From positions 48,447,762 to 48,511,761 of the forward strand of contig NC_053042.1 in the NCBI RefSeq assembly GCF_003473485.1: 64,000 nt of DNA. Direction: 5' to 3'. A model generated the notes under the pieces. The model had not been told where the DNA came from. It saw only the letters and a list, made by a program, of their open reading frames with translations, and searched no databases. A program made the translations under genes and the position numbers. This DNA is from Medicago truncatula. Its lineage: Eukaryota > Streptophyta > Magnoliopsida > Fabales > Fabaceae. Positions 47,650-61,500 of this stretch are shown piece after piece (positions within the stretch are counted from its first letter, which is position 1; each line of letters starts with the position of its first letter).

Positions 47650-50600
47650 TTAATTTGTGGCAGCTACTGTTCGGACCTGAATATTGTGAGTGGAATGGAA
47701 CCTCCATATAGGTTGCCTTCCACTTTGTACAAGGGCTACTTCTTCTCCTTCTTTAACCATTCCATTCTTCTGCATATGGAAACAATGTGTAAGCTCGTGA
47801 ACAAACTAAAATTAAAACGGAGCTCCTTGTTTAAGTAAGTCCTATTAGAGTTCAGTTCTAATTTCTAAATACAACTCAGTTGACATTTTCATTGGTAATT
47901 GCAACACGAAGTATTAGTTTATACTGTAAACCACTAAGAAGTTCATAAATGTGTAAAGGTCAATGGACCGTGGTTAATTACTGCATGCATGAATGAACCT
48001 ACATGGTTAAATGTTCGAATGTAAAGCCAAATAATAATATGAGAGGTGTACCAAAAAAATAAAATATGAGAGGAAAAATGAGTTAAAATTCAATGCCATA
48101 ACTGTTATTTGTTAAATTAGAAGTTCTTAGAAGTACTATGTAGGTAAATCTCAACCCATATTAAAGATATCTTCCAAAAATTACCTGCAACAAATCCAAG
48201 GCTTTTGTGAATGTCTCTTCAGCATCATCAGAGAATTCCATGTAAATAGGACAGACACCTTGATACAAAGCCAACCTCTGTTGTACCCTTTTCCTGCATA
48301 GCCACCAAAATTAGGTAAACATCAAAGTCGTCATAGTTATAAATTATAATAAGTGCAGATAAACACAATAGTTTTCAGTTGAAATACACACTTCAACAAA
48401 ATAAATCGAACTGATCAGTTAATAAGGTCATTTAATCAGTCAGTTTTATTTGTAAACCAAGCATAGATATCCAACCCAAAAAAAAAAGTAAGACTAATTA
48501 TTGAGGCAAATATCCAAACAATTTAACACAATACATTTCAGAATAATCTCTCAAACATACTTAGGAATACATACAATGCTATTGATTCAATTAGTTTCAT
48601 GTTTATCTAGTCATCTTCTATTTTAAGAGGTTTAAGCAACAACAGAAAGGGTGGGGAAATAACTCACTGATCAGTAAAAGCAAATATGGTGCCTGCAGGT
48701 CGATAATGGCTCAATAGAATAGCCATGAAACCCGATCTAGTGAAGACAACAGTTGATGTTCCAAGGGTATTGGACATCATGGTTGCATGGTATGCAAACA
48801 TCTCGCTCATGTGGTTCTGCACAACCAAAAAGAATAAATCACATTTCAGTGTCGACCGGAATAATTTATTCATTTCCGACATTAAAATGAGGGTAGTTTT
48901 AAAAAAGTCAGCATAGCAAATAGCAATAAAACACATTGAACTTGAAGTTTAGACCTTGAATACTTGGCCAATATTAGGTGGCATCTGCCCATTTGGTAAA
49001 GCGGCTTCTGTCCGTAATGCTACGGTGTGCATTACTTTCGCAGCTTTAATTGGAAACCTGCAATATAATAAATACCATATTATGTCGCTTTCTGTAAACC
49101 CTCTTGCTTTAGATTCGTCTTCTAAATCAGTGAGATGCTATTGCAACAATAATTCGATTGTGATATTTAAGCGAACTGAAATCGATTACCATATTTATAT
49201 TCCTTTCTAAGAACTGAAATTGAAGAAATATCCGCATGTCAAGGTAACTATGCACATTGAGATGTGGATTTACTTACTTTCCATGTGCAGTTTCTCCAGA
49301 AAGCATTATTCCATCGGAACCTTCTCGAACAGCAATTGCAATATCAGATACCTCTGCTCTGGTTGGCGTGGGGTGAACAATCATACTTTCCAGCATATTT
49401 GTGGCTACAATAACGGCCTTTCCCATGCTACGGCATATCCTTATTATCTCTTCCTGCATTAGCAAGCATTATGGAAGTTAAGATAAGCACATACTAATGT
49501 CCAGTTATCGAAAAAACACCAAATTATTATATTTACAATTAATTAAACGCAAATTTGTTTAAAAACAATTTTACCTGCAAAAGCGGAACCTCCTCAATAG
49601 GGAGTTCTGCACCAAGATCTCCTCTTGCAACCATAGCCTAGACAGGATGGTAAAAGAAGACAGGTGAGCATCCAGAGTAAATCAGTGAACAAAATCAATT
49701 CAATGCTAAAGATTTATGTTTCTACAGTATATGCTTAATAATCCCGATTCTCCAAATCAGGCCAGTTAGGCAACAAATTAATGAAATAATGCAGGATTAG
49801 GTTATTACCCCATCAGATGCAGTAATAATTGAATGCAAGTTCGGTATAGAGTCTGCACTTTCAATTTTTACAATTACATGTATATCAGCACCACAGCCTG
49901 CATTTGATAAGTGGAATTGATCATATTTCTAAATAATCGAGCAAACTAATCAGTGGTATTAATTGGAAAAAAAAGTATATTGATTATTGAATAATTACTT
50001 TTCAAATAATTCTTCAGCTCATGAACTACTTGTGCATCCTTAACGAAAGAAACGGCATAGAAATCAACTTCATTATCGACTCCAAATTTGATGTCATCCC
50101 AATCCTTTTCTGCAACAAATTAAAAGGAATGTTATGCGCCTTGGAAACCAACATAACCTTAACCCCCAACCAAACCAACAGCCACCTACAGAGAAGACGA
50201 AAAAGTGATAGGCAATAATAAGAAATTATCAAGAATAGGAATAATAATCCAAAGTCTAACCAGTGATTGAAGGCAGTGTTGCACTTTTTCCTCTAACATT
50301 CAAATGCCTCCGTGACGCGAGCTCTCCTCCATCAATAACTTCGCATTTCACGGAATCCGCTGTCTTGGACTTAACCAAGAACGACATCATACCACCTACA
50401 TCATACATCAAGAGGCAGAAATTCACATAAGATGGCCTACAATCAAAGATTTGGTGCTCACACTTCCAGAGATAAATAGGAAATTGACGATAGTTTCCAA
50501 CAATAAGAATGTCAAAGCTCTAACTATGCAAAGCACTATAAGGCCACTAAGCCACACTGCCTTGGGATCAATGTTGTCAAATAGTTGTTATAGTGGTGCA

Positions 50601-51862
50601 ACAGCGTAGCGAAATTTGAACAAATTGATATTGTTCCACAATACCCTATTTAGTACAGAGTGTTATCAACTAGTAGCAGTGCTATAGCATTGCATCATAG
50701 CAGAATTTGAACAAAGGCTATTTTCCGCAATCTGTAATAAACAAATTACAACGCTATTTTTCTATCCGAGACAATGAGACTTGCCCCCTTTGCAGCAGAC
50801 AATATTTAATAAGATTAAAGAAAGTAATATAAGAATATACTACTCTCGTGTTTGCCGATTCATCAATCATTTAGCACGACACAAAATCATTAGTAAATTG
50901 AATATTTTAGTTGTATCAGTAAGCAATCATACCATCAACAAGAAGCATGTCCCCTTCTTCAACATCGTTGACAAAATCATCATAGTTCACGCTGACACAA
51001 TCAGCAGTTCCAACACCGCTCTGGATAGTAAAAGTGAATTCCTGGCCAGTTTTTAACATGATTGGTTGTGGTAAATCCCCACTCCTAACCTCAGGACCCT
51101 GAAATACATAGAAAAATAAATTATCAGCGACACAAAAACGATACCATGATCCTGAAAATATCATCATACCAGCAAATAAACTTCAATGAGAAGGAAAAAT
51201 AGCTTACCTTGGTGTCAAGCATGATTGCAATAACATTATCTTTAGATTGTGCATTATACTCTTTCACCAAATCAATAACTTTCTTATGAGAAGCATGATC
51301 ACCATGAGACATATTCATACGAGCAACATTCATTCCAGCCTCAGCAAGTTTCCAAATCATTTCCTTTGTATTAGTAGAAGGACCAATAGTACAAACAATC
51401 TTAGTCTTTCTTTTAATCATTGGCTTAGACCAGATTCCACCAGAAACATTACCAACTTGTTGCAAAACGTGTAACTTCTGCAACTCCTCTTCAATCTATT
51501 CACCACAAAAACCAAAAGGGTCACAACAATTTTCTCAACACTTCCTAAAAATCAAATTTTCTCACTGACCCATCTTTTTTTTTCCTTATGAAACAAGAAA
51601 CAGAAGCAAAATAAGAATAAGAGATAGATAAAGAACGAACCTTTGAATCGTCTTCGGGTGAGACAGGGACAACTTCAGCAGATGAGGACTTTCTTGCATT
51701 GATGGGGGAGGTTGTGAAGCAAAGCTTGGGGGGATTGTTAGACTTAGGTGGGAAGATTTTGGAGGAAAAAGATGGAGGCTTTAACAAGGTTTGAGACCTG
51801 TCATGTGTAGATCCTGAAGTGGGGCGTGAGAAGGAGGTTTGAATGGATCGAACCTGAGACAT
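47650..51862 (-). CDS. PKP2: Plastidial pyruvate kinase beta subunit (576 aa, 12 exons)
   Basis: Exons in coding order: 51862-51641, 51495-51208, 51098-50933, 50395-50261, 50109-49999, 49897-49809, 49637-49575, 49453-49278, 49057-48955, 48816-48668, 48293-48185 and 47769-47650. All junctions are GT-AG and in frame (1,731 nt). Residues 1 to about 60 are Ser/Pro/basic-rich with few acidic residues, a chloroplast transit peptide. The enzyme core starts at [12 protein letters not shown]. The substrate and metal site VIVKIES has its Lys at about 318; [12 protein letters not shown] (about 339) and [10 protein letters not shown] (about 410) are present. The reaction is phosphoenolpyruvate + ADP to pyruvate + ATP in plastids, feeding fatty acid synthesis. 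In Arabidopsis the beta subunit pairs with an alpha subunit. The distinction from alpha and from cytosolic forms rests on the recalled sequence style and the transit peptide. Confidence 0.95.
50560..50770. repeat. Repeat fragment in intron 3 of the pyruvate kinase gene
   Basis: The text GTTATAGTGGTGCAACAGCG, AGCGAAATTTGAACAAA and later AGCAGAATTTGAACAAAGGC shows an internal, partly repeated pattern. This resembles a common legume MITE type with TAGCG...GCTATTTTCCGC ends. Boundaries are not clear. Confidence 0.4.
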
Positions 51863-51871
51863 TGTTGTAGA

Positions 51872-51873
<2 letters not shown>

Positions 51874-51902
<29 letters not shown>
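51874..51902 (-). repeat. 29-nt homopolymer G/C tract in the leader of the pyruvate kinase gene
   Basis: An uninterrupted run of 29 G on the plus strand becomes C29 in the transcript, ending 12 nt before the ATG. The exact length may be unreliable in any assembly. Confidence 0.9.
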
Positions 51903-51904
<2 letters not shown>

Positions 51905-54900
51905 GAAGAGAATGAGAAGAGTGTGTGAGAGAGAGAGGTTGATAAGAAGAAGGAGAAATTGAAGGTATGAAGAAAAGAGCGTTAGAAACGGCGGAGAGAA
52001 ATAGGAAAAGGACGACAAGACAAGAAGATTTTCTTCGTTTCTATCGAACAGACCAACAACATTAAAACCTTTTTCTTGTTCCGAAAGTGCTGTACAACAC
52101 GACTTACTTCGAAGATACTAATTGCGACGTCGTTTTCGATTTGTGGTTTACTACTCTTTCTCCGTTCCTTTTGCCCCAATTTATTTTTCAAATATTTATT
52201 TTTCAAATTAAACTAGATTTTTGACTTGAGCAACCGTATCAACGGCAATAGAGCACCTCCCATACGATCCATGGGAGGAGAGAGAAAATTAATCTAGTAG
52301 TATGTTTCACATATTCAAGGGTCATTAAATATTCGTGCTTGTTGTCCTCGTGCATATAATCATTTCTCTATTTTAGAAAAAATAGTTTTCTTGTGTGTTG
52401 CCTTAAAATATGTCAAGAAGGAAATAAACTGGTTATTTGTGAGAAGGGTAAAACTTGATTATGTTGAAGAACGACTTCCAACTGCTAACAAAATAAATAA
52501 TAATACAGTTGTTAAAATAGTTGTGATAAAAGATGAGGTAGATCTATTTCACGTGTTAATTCATAACTCAATGATATAGTAGTGTCCTTGATCTCATGGA
52601 ACCTGTAGATGAATGATAATAAAAAAATTAATATAAAAAAGACAATAACTTAAGAGTATGGACCCTCACATATTTCGAAATTTTCTTCCCTTAAATTCAA
52701 TACAATATATTTATGATGTCTCAACTTGAGTGCAGCATATGACTATCCGCAAATTCAAAAGGGAAACCAAAAACATATTAGAACATATTATGCCACTATA
52801 TAAGATAGGTGAAATCAAGTGTACTAGAATACAATCCAAGTATACTAAGTCAATCCCAAGATGTTAACCCACTGGATGAGTAATTTGAAAACCAAATTCA
52901 TGTAGTTTGTTGAAGCATTCCACAGTAGACCACCAACCTCAATCACTTAATAAGGATTGTCACTTTACGCTTTCAATTCCACAATAGTTGGGAATTCTTG
53001 AATGCAATTAACATCATAACATATGCTTCAATAATGAAACCCTAAATATCTAAAGATATCGGGAAAAGTCCCAATGTACGTGTTTGCTAGTGTTTTTGGT
53101 AAACAAGAATACTAGTTTTAAAATGTTACCTGTAGGATCAAATTAGAAATCCTAAGATGTTGTGCAAGGATTTTCAAGAAAATGCATGAATGTTCATCAC
53201 ATTCATAAATTTGTTTATAAACAAGATGAAGAAAATTATTTTTACGATGAAGATAATCGTCTTTCGACAGGAATCAACAATGTGCTTAAGGATTAAAAGA
53301 TAAAAAGACTTAGAATTTAGAAGACAAATGAACTTTAAAGAAAAGTAAATTGCATTGCATTAATAAGTAAAAGGTTCAACAAATCATTACATACATTATG
53401 ACACTCGTTTCTCTCTAACTGGGTACTTTGAGTTTGAAGAACTTTTGATAAGTGATTTGTGACCTCTTTTTCTTACAAAAAAACTACTATATACACAGGA
53501 AAAATAACTAACAGACCAACGCCTAGAAACTAAATCATTTTTACAGCTTAGACTTGCTTTCCCACGTGTTTGAACCTTCAATTTTGCCTCTTCATAGAGG
53601 ATTAGAATCTCCTAGTCGAAATAAAGAACTTGTTGAAATCTTTGTTTCTCAACTTGCAGTTGGAGAATTTCGCAGTCTTGATGGCCAACTCGTCTGTCGA
53701 AATGCACATATAAAAACACGGGCTAACAGTATGTTGATAATACCGCACCGCGATTGTAGAGAAATATTTCACCTACTATACCTGACAACAATTAAGCAGC
53801 TTGATCTAATTCCAAGACACATCAACCATTCTAACCGTTGCAAAAATCACATGTGCAACAGAGCAAAACAATCCAAAATGACACAATAGAAACAACCAAG
53901 TAGACCTGATACCACAATATCCTAAAATTTCACTCTTTACCAATCAACTTCAACCACAAAAGGGACATCAAAGAAATTTTGCTTCCACTTCAACCATTTT
54001 ATATCATAATGTTCAGCAAGTTATGTTTTGTTTTTTAACGACTAAAAATTCATTAAAACGAATCCAAGCATAAGTCATACTTGAATTGGTGAAGGAAGTG
54101 CAATACTTATGCATTAGCCGTAAGAGAAACAAGAGGAAATAAAACCAAGATAAAATAACAAACCACCCCAAAGAAAATCAAATCATTTTCAAAACACACG
54201 CTATATATTATGGGAAAATCATTATACATGAAAATTAGAATTTCAAAACATGGATATCCATTGACCACGCAACTAACATATTTTACAATAAAGTACCAAA
54301 ATTACATCGTTAAAATACATATTACATCTATAATCTCCCTTTGCTGCCAATTATCAAACTAAAATATTTATGATTTTGCAGAAGCTACAATAACGACCAA
54401 CAAACTTTTGGTCGAAAATTGCGAGAAAAGGTAACGGAGCACAATTTAAAGGCAGCGCAATTATAGAGAAAAATAAATGAAAGTTTATAATCCCGTTGTA
54501 AAAAAAGATTTTATAATTGTATTTTTTGACAGAAAAAAGAGTATATAAATTTTTAAAGAGACTATAATCAGTACAAAAATTATATGGCCAAACTCGATGA
54601 CCTAGATTCAAACTTTGATCCCTCTATGTATGTATTCGAGTTTCAATGATCGTTGTTCATTTCATCTTTCAACTCCAAAAAAACATTATTACTAGAGTGG
54701 TAGCAGACAAAGTTGCAACTCTCTAACAATTTTAAAGTGTGCATTGTTATTTTTATTTTTTACAAAATTATCTTTCTATCTAAAATTATGTGTTTTGGTA
54801 AAAAAAAGTATCACATGTCTCATTTAAAATAACCATATTTATTATAAACGATTACTTTTGCAAATTTATAATGCAAAAATAGCATTTGTAGACTAAAATA

Positions 54901-55417
54901 TATATGTATTTAATTTACTAAAAGTGCAAGTAACACTCGTTTTTCTTTAACATTTACTCTTTTATGTTAAATAAAACGTACTCCATTATTTTATGTTCAA
55001 AATTTGTGATTCACTAAATATTACCAACACAAAAGAACTAGTATGCAACATTTACGATACCTTGAAAATGGAAACAAATTTTCATTTTGTAAAAATTGTT
55101 TTGGATATTATTTTTTTCCTTCATCTTGAATATTCATATGCAAGTTTTGTATAGGAGACATTTTCCTTATAGTATTTCTTTTTTGTGAGTGTCTTTATTT
55201 TTTGATGAATTTTGTGTATTTAATTTTAGCTGTTAAAATTCTTTTGAATAGTAGCTCCGTCTTCAAAAAAATATTACCTCAAAGAGAGAGGAGGTGAAAA
55301 AATTAAAACGTGTAGCTGCCAATAACATTTTCCAAATTAAAAGATAGGCTCGTTAATAAACCCTTCTTTACCCATGAAACGAAACGACAGCGTTTCCTTC
55401 TCAAGCACTGAAAAAAC
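51903..55417. other. Gene-free stretch
   Basis: This stretch holds the promoter of the pyruvate kinase gene (its right part has a Stowaway-like terminus at about 52153, CTTTCTCCGTTCCTTTTGCC) and about 3 kb without a convincing gene. A 111-codon open frame at 53554-53889 (+) shows no domain. The 5' flank of the TIMELESS gene occupies the last few hundred bases. Confidence 0.4.
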
Positions 55418-55425
55418 GCGGGAAA
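55418..55425 (-). promoter_or_regulatory. E2F-type site upstream of TIMELESS
   Basis: GCGGGAAA on the plus strand is TTTCCCGC on the other, a perfect match to the plant E2F consensus TTTSSCGC. It lies about 109 bp upstream of the ATG. A second, imperfect TTTTCCGCC follows at 55427-55435 in the opposite orientation. E2F control would fit an S-phase replication gene. Confidence 0.65.
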
Positions 55426-55533
55426 ATTTTCCGCCATTTCCACTAAGACCCCAAAAACAAAAACCCCATTTTTGCAACACTTCAACTCCAAAAAAATCCC
55501 CAAATCTCTTCGTTCTCTCAAAACCCAAACACC

Positions 55534-58500
55534 ATGGACACCGATGGATTATCCCTAATCTGCAGCGGTCTCGGCGCCATTGAAGAAGATGATGAAGGCA
55601 AACGAATCGGTTATTCCAAGGGTGAATACTGTCTCGGTATGAATGAATTTGTTTCATTTTTTCATTTTTTTATTGGATTAGATTTGATTCGATGCAGATT
55701 TGTAATGATTAATTGGTTATTTTTGTTTTTGGGATTTTATTAGATAATTTGAAAGATTTGTTGAGGTTTTTGAGACGTGATGATCCGCAATCCCGCGATG
55801 TGTTCAAGCTAGTGTGTAAATGGAACATCGTTTCAAAGGATTTGGTACCGATTATAGAGCATTACCACCAAGATCGTAGCATGCTTCTCAATGCAGGTTT
55901 AAGTTTATAAAAATTGAGTAAATTTTCTGTTTGAGATTTGATTCATTGGATTGGTTGGTGTTGAGTTTTATTTTTGTTGTTGAAATTTTCAGTTAAGGTT
56001 TTGGTGTTTCTTACAATGCCGATTGAACCTGGTTCGACTGAGGTATCTCAGCAGTTGGAGTATCTGTGGGACTTGAAATCTGCAGTGACTAACGGTGATG
56101 TTGTCACGGTGATAGTGTCGATTCTAGAAAAACCACTTGAGAATTTGGAACTGTGAGTTTATCAGAATTTCATCTTGTTACTAATGATTTGAACAATAGA
56201 AATTGGAAGAAAAAATCACTCATTTCTTTTGCTAATTTTATTTATTTGTTTTGTGTTTGTTTGTTTACAGTAATAAGTTCACGGAGGATGATTGGAAATT
56301 GGTACAATTGGTGTTTACATTATTTAGAAATATCCTAGCTGTTCAAGAAATCCCGTTGCATCTGAAATCAGCAGGATCTGCTAGTCATTTTTTATCGCTC
56401 AGAGATAAATTTCTGGACCTTTTGTTCCGCGAGAATGTGATGGATATAATCTTGGTTGTATCTCAAAATGTTGGGAGTTCTAATGTCTATCTCCGTCAGG
56501 ATAACTTGCTTCTGCTCGAAATTTTTCATTACATTTTTATGGGCCAGGATCCAGAGTTGATTATCCGGGGCTATTCGAATGGATCGAAGGTAACCTCACT
56601 GAACTTCAGCAACATCATATCTTAGCCAACCTCTCCAGGAGTGCCCTGTTAGTTTATATTTTTATTTCTAAACTACGCTTTGCTAACATATTTTTACAAG
56701 ACTTCAATGTATATTACCTCTCTTGTGCTGTAATATCTTAATTCTTACCCTTTGGTTGTATATTGTTTGGTCACTTACATTTTGCATATCTTATTTCAGG
56801 CGGACGAAGACTCCCAAGCTTCTCTTGATAGTCTCCAGTCCATCATGGAGGAAGAAAAGAAGAAAAGAATCATTAGTAGGCTTGGCAATATCGGTCGGCA
56901 TTCACAATTCAATGCAACATTTGCACGGGTTACCATGGTACTTGTTTTTTACCCATTCTACTAGCTTTTAATGCTGTGAACTTGAATGACACCAGTTTAT
57001 TCTTTTTGGCAGGACGGTTCTAAAGCCGTAGTTAAGGGAAATCCTAATTCTTCTCATAATATGCATCTTAAATCACAAAATGTTACTCGGGGTCGAGCCA
57101 AAACAATTGCGTGGGATCACCCAAAGTTGCCTTCAACAACGGATACAATCTTGGAGTTGCTTCGTGGATTTGTCGATCAGTTTCTTTCTGTGGGATACAA
57201 CGGTATGCTTTTTCAGAAAATGGTGTATCATTTGCGATTTACAAATGATATATGTGTGTGTGTGGGTTTCCTATTATAATAAAGGTACAAGTAATCTCAT
57301 TGATACTTAAATCTGTATCAGTTTTGATGCGATCCGTCCGTGAAGATATTGAAAAGGAACATCCTGCAGTTCAAAAAACTGACGTCGTTTTTTTCTTTCA
57401 AGTGGCTGAATTTGTCACTTCATTCCAGTTTTACAAGCATTCAACTTCAAAGGTGAGAATAATAATGTGAACACAGTACATCTCTTGGCATGCCTTTCTC
57501 TGTTCCTTTTTCAAACTAAAATTCTTCGCTTAACTTCTCGTGGATTACTGATACATCTACACATTGGACTTTAATATAGATTCTCCTCACATTTCTATTT
57601 GTTTTCATATTACTTAGCTCTTAGCAGTAGGCAACCTGTTAGGATACCGGTTTGGGCCTAAGCTCAATATATGGGTTGAATAGAAAAGATGAAGAATTGT
57701 CGATGACAATTAGTGGGCATATGCAATGTGATTATAAAGGCGGGAAGTAAGATAGTGAACATTCATTGAAAAATATTGTTAGAGTTGGTTAGGAGAGTTT
57801 TCTCTCTGGTTAGGAGCATTGTGCCCTGGTTAGGAGTTCTTGAACTCTGGTCTATCTCTTCCATTCTGTTTATTTTCCATTATAGAACCTTTGAGCTCCA
57901 TTTTCAGTAAATAATAAACACACATTTTCCTCTTTGAATTTCTGGGTTCTTTTTTTTTTTGGTAGTGGCCGGGGTTTGAACCCCAGACCTTGGATATTTT
58001 ATGCATTGTCCAAACCAACTGAGCTAAGTTCACGAGGACGAATTTCTGGGTTCTATCACAACCACATTGGATTTCTGATTTGTCTATTCAAGTAGTTACA
58101 ATTCTCATAGACAAACTTTTCATATAATGATTATTTGTACTTACAGTTACTTGCATTAATATATCCTTTCTCCTGCCATTCACACCCACACACATATACT
58201 TTCTCCCCTTTTTTTTACATGCCTTTTGGAATCATGAAAATTAATATGAAATGAAATGAGTCATTGGTCACGTGCTAAATGATAATTTCATAAAAGAATT
58301 TTGGCTGAAAATTTGGAAATCAATCAAATAAATTTAGAAGATAAACTACAGCATCACACATGTTCATCTAGATTTTGGTTGAGATATCACTTGTTCCTTT
58401 ATTTGTAAATAGCATAACTGTCATTTGTCAATCTACATTTGCGAGAAGATGTTTTTTATACATATTTTCTCCTCTTTACCAGATCAAGGAAGAAAGACAC

Positions 58501-61500
58501 GCATTTGATGATAATGATGCTGATGCTTCAGATTACAGTGGTAAAATATGTGGCCCAATTGAAGCATCCTTGAATGAGTCAATGTTTCAATTAGTCATTT
58601 CAAAGTGGCGGCAGGCCTATGATGGTCTAAAGGAGACCAATGACTACATGTTTCTATCTGCAGCTGGTTCTCTTTTGAAAAACATGGTAATATGTACTAT
58701 CAGCTGCTTCTCTACAGCTTTCTGTTTTGCCTTCTCTTAAATCTGTACTTGTGCTCTTAACAGAGGTGTCTAAGCTATCATAAATACATTTTACAGCTAG
58801 TTCACTTTTATAAACAACACTATGCTTTTAGCTTTGTAAACTCTATCTCATTCCATTTTTGGTTTGTATTCCAAGTCTTTCATTTTTTCGCTATTATTAT
58901 TATTATTTTGGTCAATTGTGCAGATCAGGACATTGCTGCCTCTAATATATCAAGTTGAACATAGGAACACAGACAAGAACTCTACCTTTCTTCATATTCT
59001 CATCAAATGCTTCCTAATTGCTCTTTCTTTGTTTGCAGATTCGCATGCTGGATCTAGTACTTAAGTTGCTGCCAGAAGACTCTAAGGAGCCGCAAACAGC
59101 TCGCATTCTTCTGTACAAGTTGTTTTATGATCAGACTGAAGAAGGGATGACTCAATTTCTCTTGAATTTGATCAAAACGTTTGACACCCACAAACAATGC
59201 AAAAGGTTTCAACTCTTCATTTTAATTAAGAAAAACATCACATTACTTAACCATGAACATGCCTGAAATGTTTTTCTAGTATAGTAAATTCATACCCTAG
59301 CAACCTTCATACTTTGAATAATTGAAAAGCCACGAGATGTATATGGATTGAGTAGTATTTTTATGTCCTTATACAAGAATGAATTGGAGCACTACATACT
59401 GGTTTGAGTGTAATAAAATAGATGAAAATTATATTCCAACATGCTTTGTAATAATATATTTACAAAGAGAATCCTTTCCTGTCCGGCTAGTTTTATGCTT
59501 TTTATTCAACTTAACTAATTGGCACCATTCAACTTAACTTATGTGCACAATTGTTTGTCATAGAAGGTATAATACTGATTTTTATTTGTATTTTCGTTGT
59601 GTGTCTGTCTGTTTAATCAACTGTTCTTTCCTTGCTGCCATACTCAGATTGTTCTTTCTTGCAGTGCTCTTGCAGATTTGGTTGAAATCATTTGCAAGGT
59701 TGTAAAACTAATGGATCATCTTCAGTCTCGAGGAACATTGAGGGTAAGTTGTGATTATGTATTGGTGTGTGTCTAATCTTGCTATCTAAGTTCTCTGTAT
59801 ATAATAAATTAATAATAACGCCAACAACGACGATACTAACAACAAGAATAACAACAATAACCTTTACTTACATGAAATCTGTCCAAATGGCTGCCACATG
59901 CAAAGTTTTCATCAACTATTTTCCGATCAAAAGAACATTTTAATTATTTCTATATAACACACATTTTTAAATCAAGTGTTTTTATAGATGAAAATAGGTC
60001 AAATCGTCTATTGGGGGTTTATGGAGTTGTTTACACTAAGTTTAGTTCACACTAGACTTATTTACAAAATTGATTAGGTCCATACTATTTCAAAAAACCT
60101 ATTTAGCAAAAAAGGGCCAAATCTAGATATTCAAAAGCCTTTTAGACCTAATGAGTCGGTTTATTTAAACCTATAAATAACAAGATAATATTTTGATTTC
60201 TGTATTACTTTTTATTTTTTGGAAATATGATTGTTGTTATTACTATTATGAGATTTTAAAATAATTTATTAATCATTCTTATTGGCATGTTTAATGATTT
60301 AAGAAAATTGTTCTATATAAAGACACAAGTTTGTAAGCTTATTTAATGATAGGTTTATGGTCTACATTAGATACTGAAACCAGATTTCAAGTATATACAT
60401 GCCAGATTTAGGCCTTAGAAACTTGGCCCTGCTTGATTCATTTCAACTGCCATGTATTTGTTGTTTCTTTTCTGTTCAAGGCTCGAACCCATTTTAATAT
60501 ATCATAGATATATTATTAGTATGGACTTAATAAACTTTCTCCGTCACTCGTTTCAGATTTTCATTCTATTTTTCCATGCCCATTTTGATGGCAATTGTAT
60601 GATTTTACTATTCCCTTTTTTGTATCATATACCAACTCATGCTTTTCAAATTTGTGTCTTCTCTCTCTATCTCCCCTTTCTTCCTCTCCTCTTCTTTATT
60701 ACATTAAGTATGTGTTTCCAAGGCACTTTTTGTCACATTTCATCAACTCTACTTATTATCGACATCGGCTATCTTTTTGTTACTTTGTATGATAGATATT
60801 CAAAGTACTTCAAGAGAAGGGGCTTTAACTATTTTGTATGCTCTCCATTTTTCACCTCTACATTGGACATTGTTTGTCCCTTCCTAAACTTACATCCCAT
60901 ATACTCCGCTTTACGTCTTTTAGGTGAAAATCATTTCTAGTCTCTTCTACAGAGTACTTTAGGTATTCTATCATATGCATTTTATAAATCAATAAAAACC
61001 ATCGTTTTGATTGCGATGATATCTATGCATTAGTCTTTGTAATAAATATGTCTTTCATGATTGATCTCTCCATCATTAAACCAAATTAATTTGTGATTTA
61101 TTGTATTGCTCGTAAGTTTAATTCCTCCATATTTCGCACAATGATGTGCATATCTTTTTGTTGTTAAAGATAGAGATTAAAGTATTTTTCCACCATTCAC
61201 TAGTCATATTCTTAGGCCTCAGAATCTAGATTTATCTGATTGAGGAAAGTAGAAGAGGTCTCTGGGAGATCCTTTGCTAGATTTTAAAAATATCAGTGTT
61301 CACTGGTTATTATATCCTTTCAAACTTTGCAAATATGTTGCAATCTTTGCCACAGAGCTTGTTGCATGAGAATGTTATTGTTTTCATGGTTTCCATAATT
61401 GAGAATAGAGGAAAAGGGAAAATAAAGTGATACATTTATATTTTGAAGTAAAAGATAAAACAACATATATGTTTTCGATTCAATAGTTTAATGTTTCTTT

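Noticed and set aside
53554-53889. 111-codon ORF
   Set aside because: No domain, no splice context and no promoter features; could be chance. I could not identify it on either strand.
57960-58035. Possible tRNA gene on the minus strand in a TIMELESS intron
   Set aside because: A and B boxes are good, but no full cloverleaf forms and the flanking 15-bp duplication shows a SINE.
60452-60940. 162-codon plus-strand ORF with hydrophobic residues
   Set aside because: It lies within a TIMELESS intron and is antisense to a decayed LINE; composition is that of T-rich shadow sequence.
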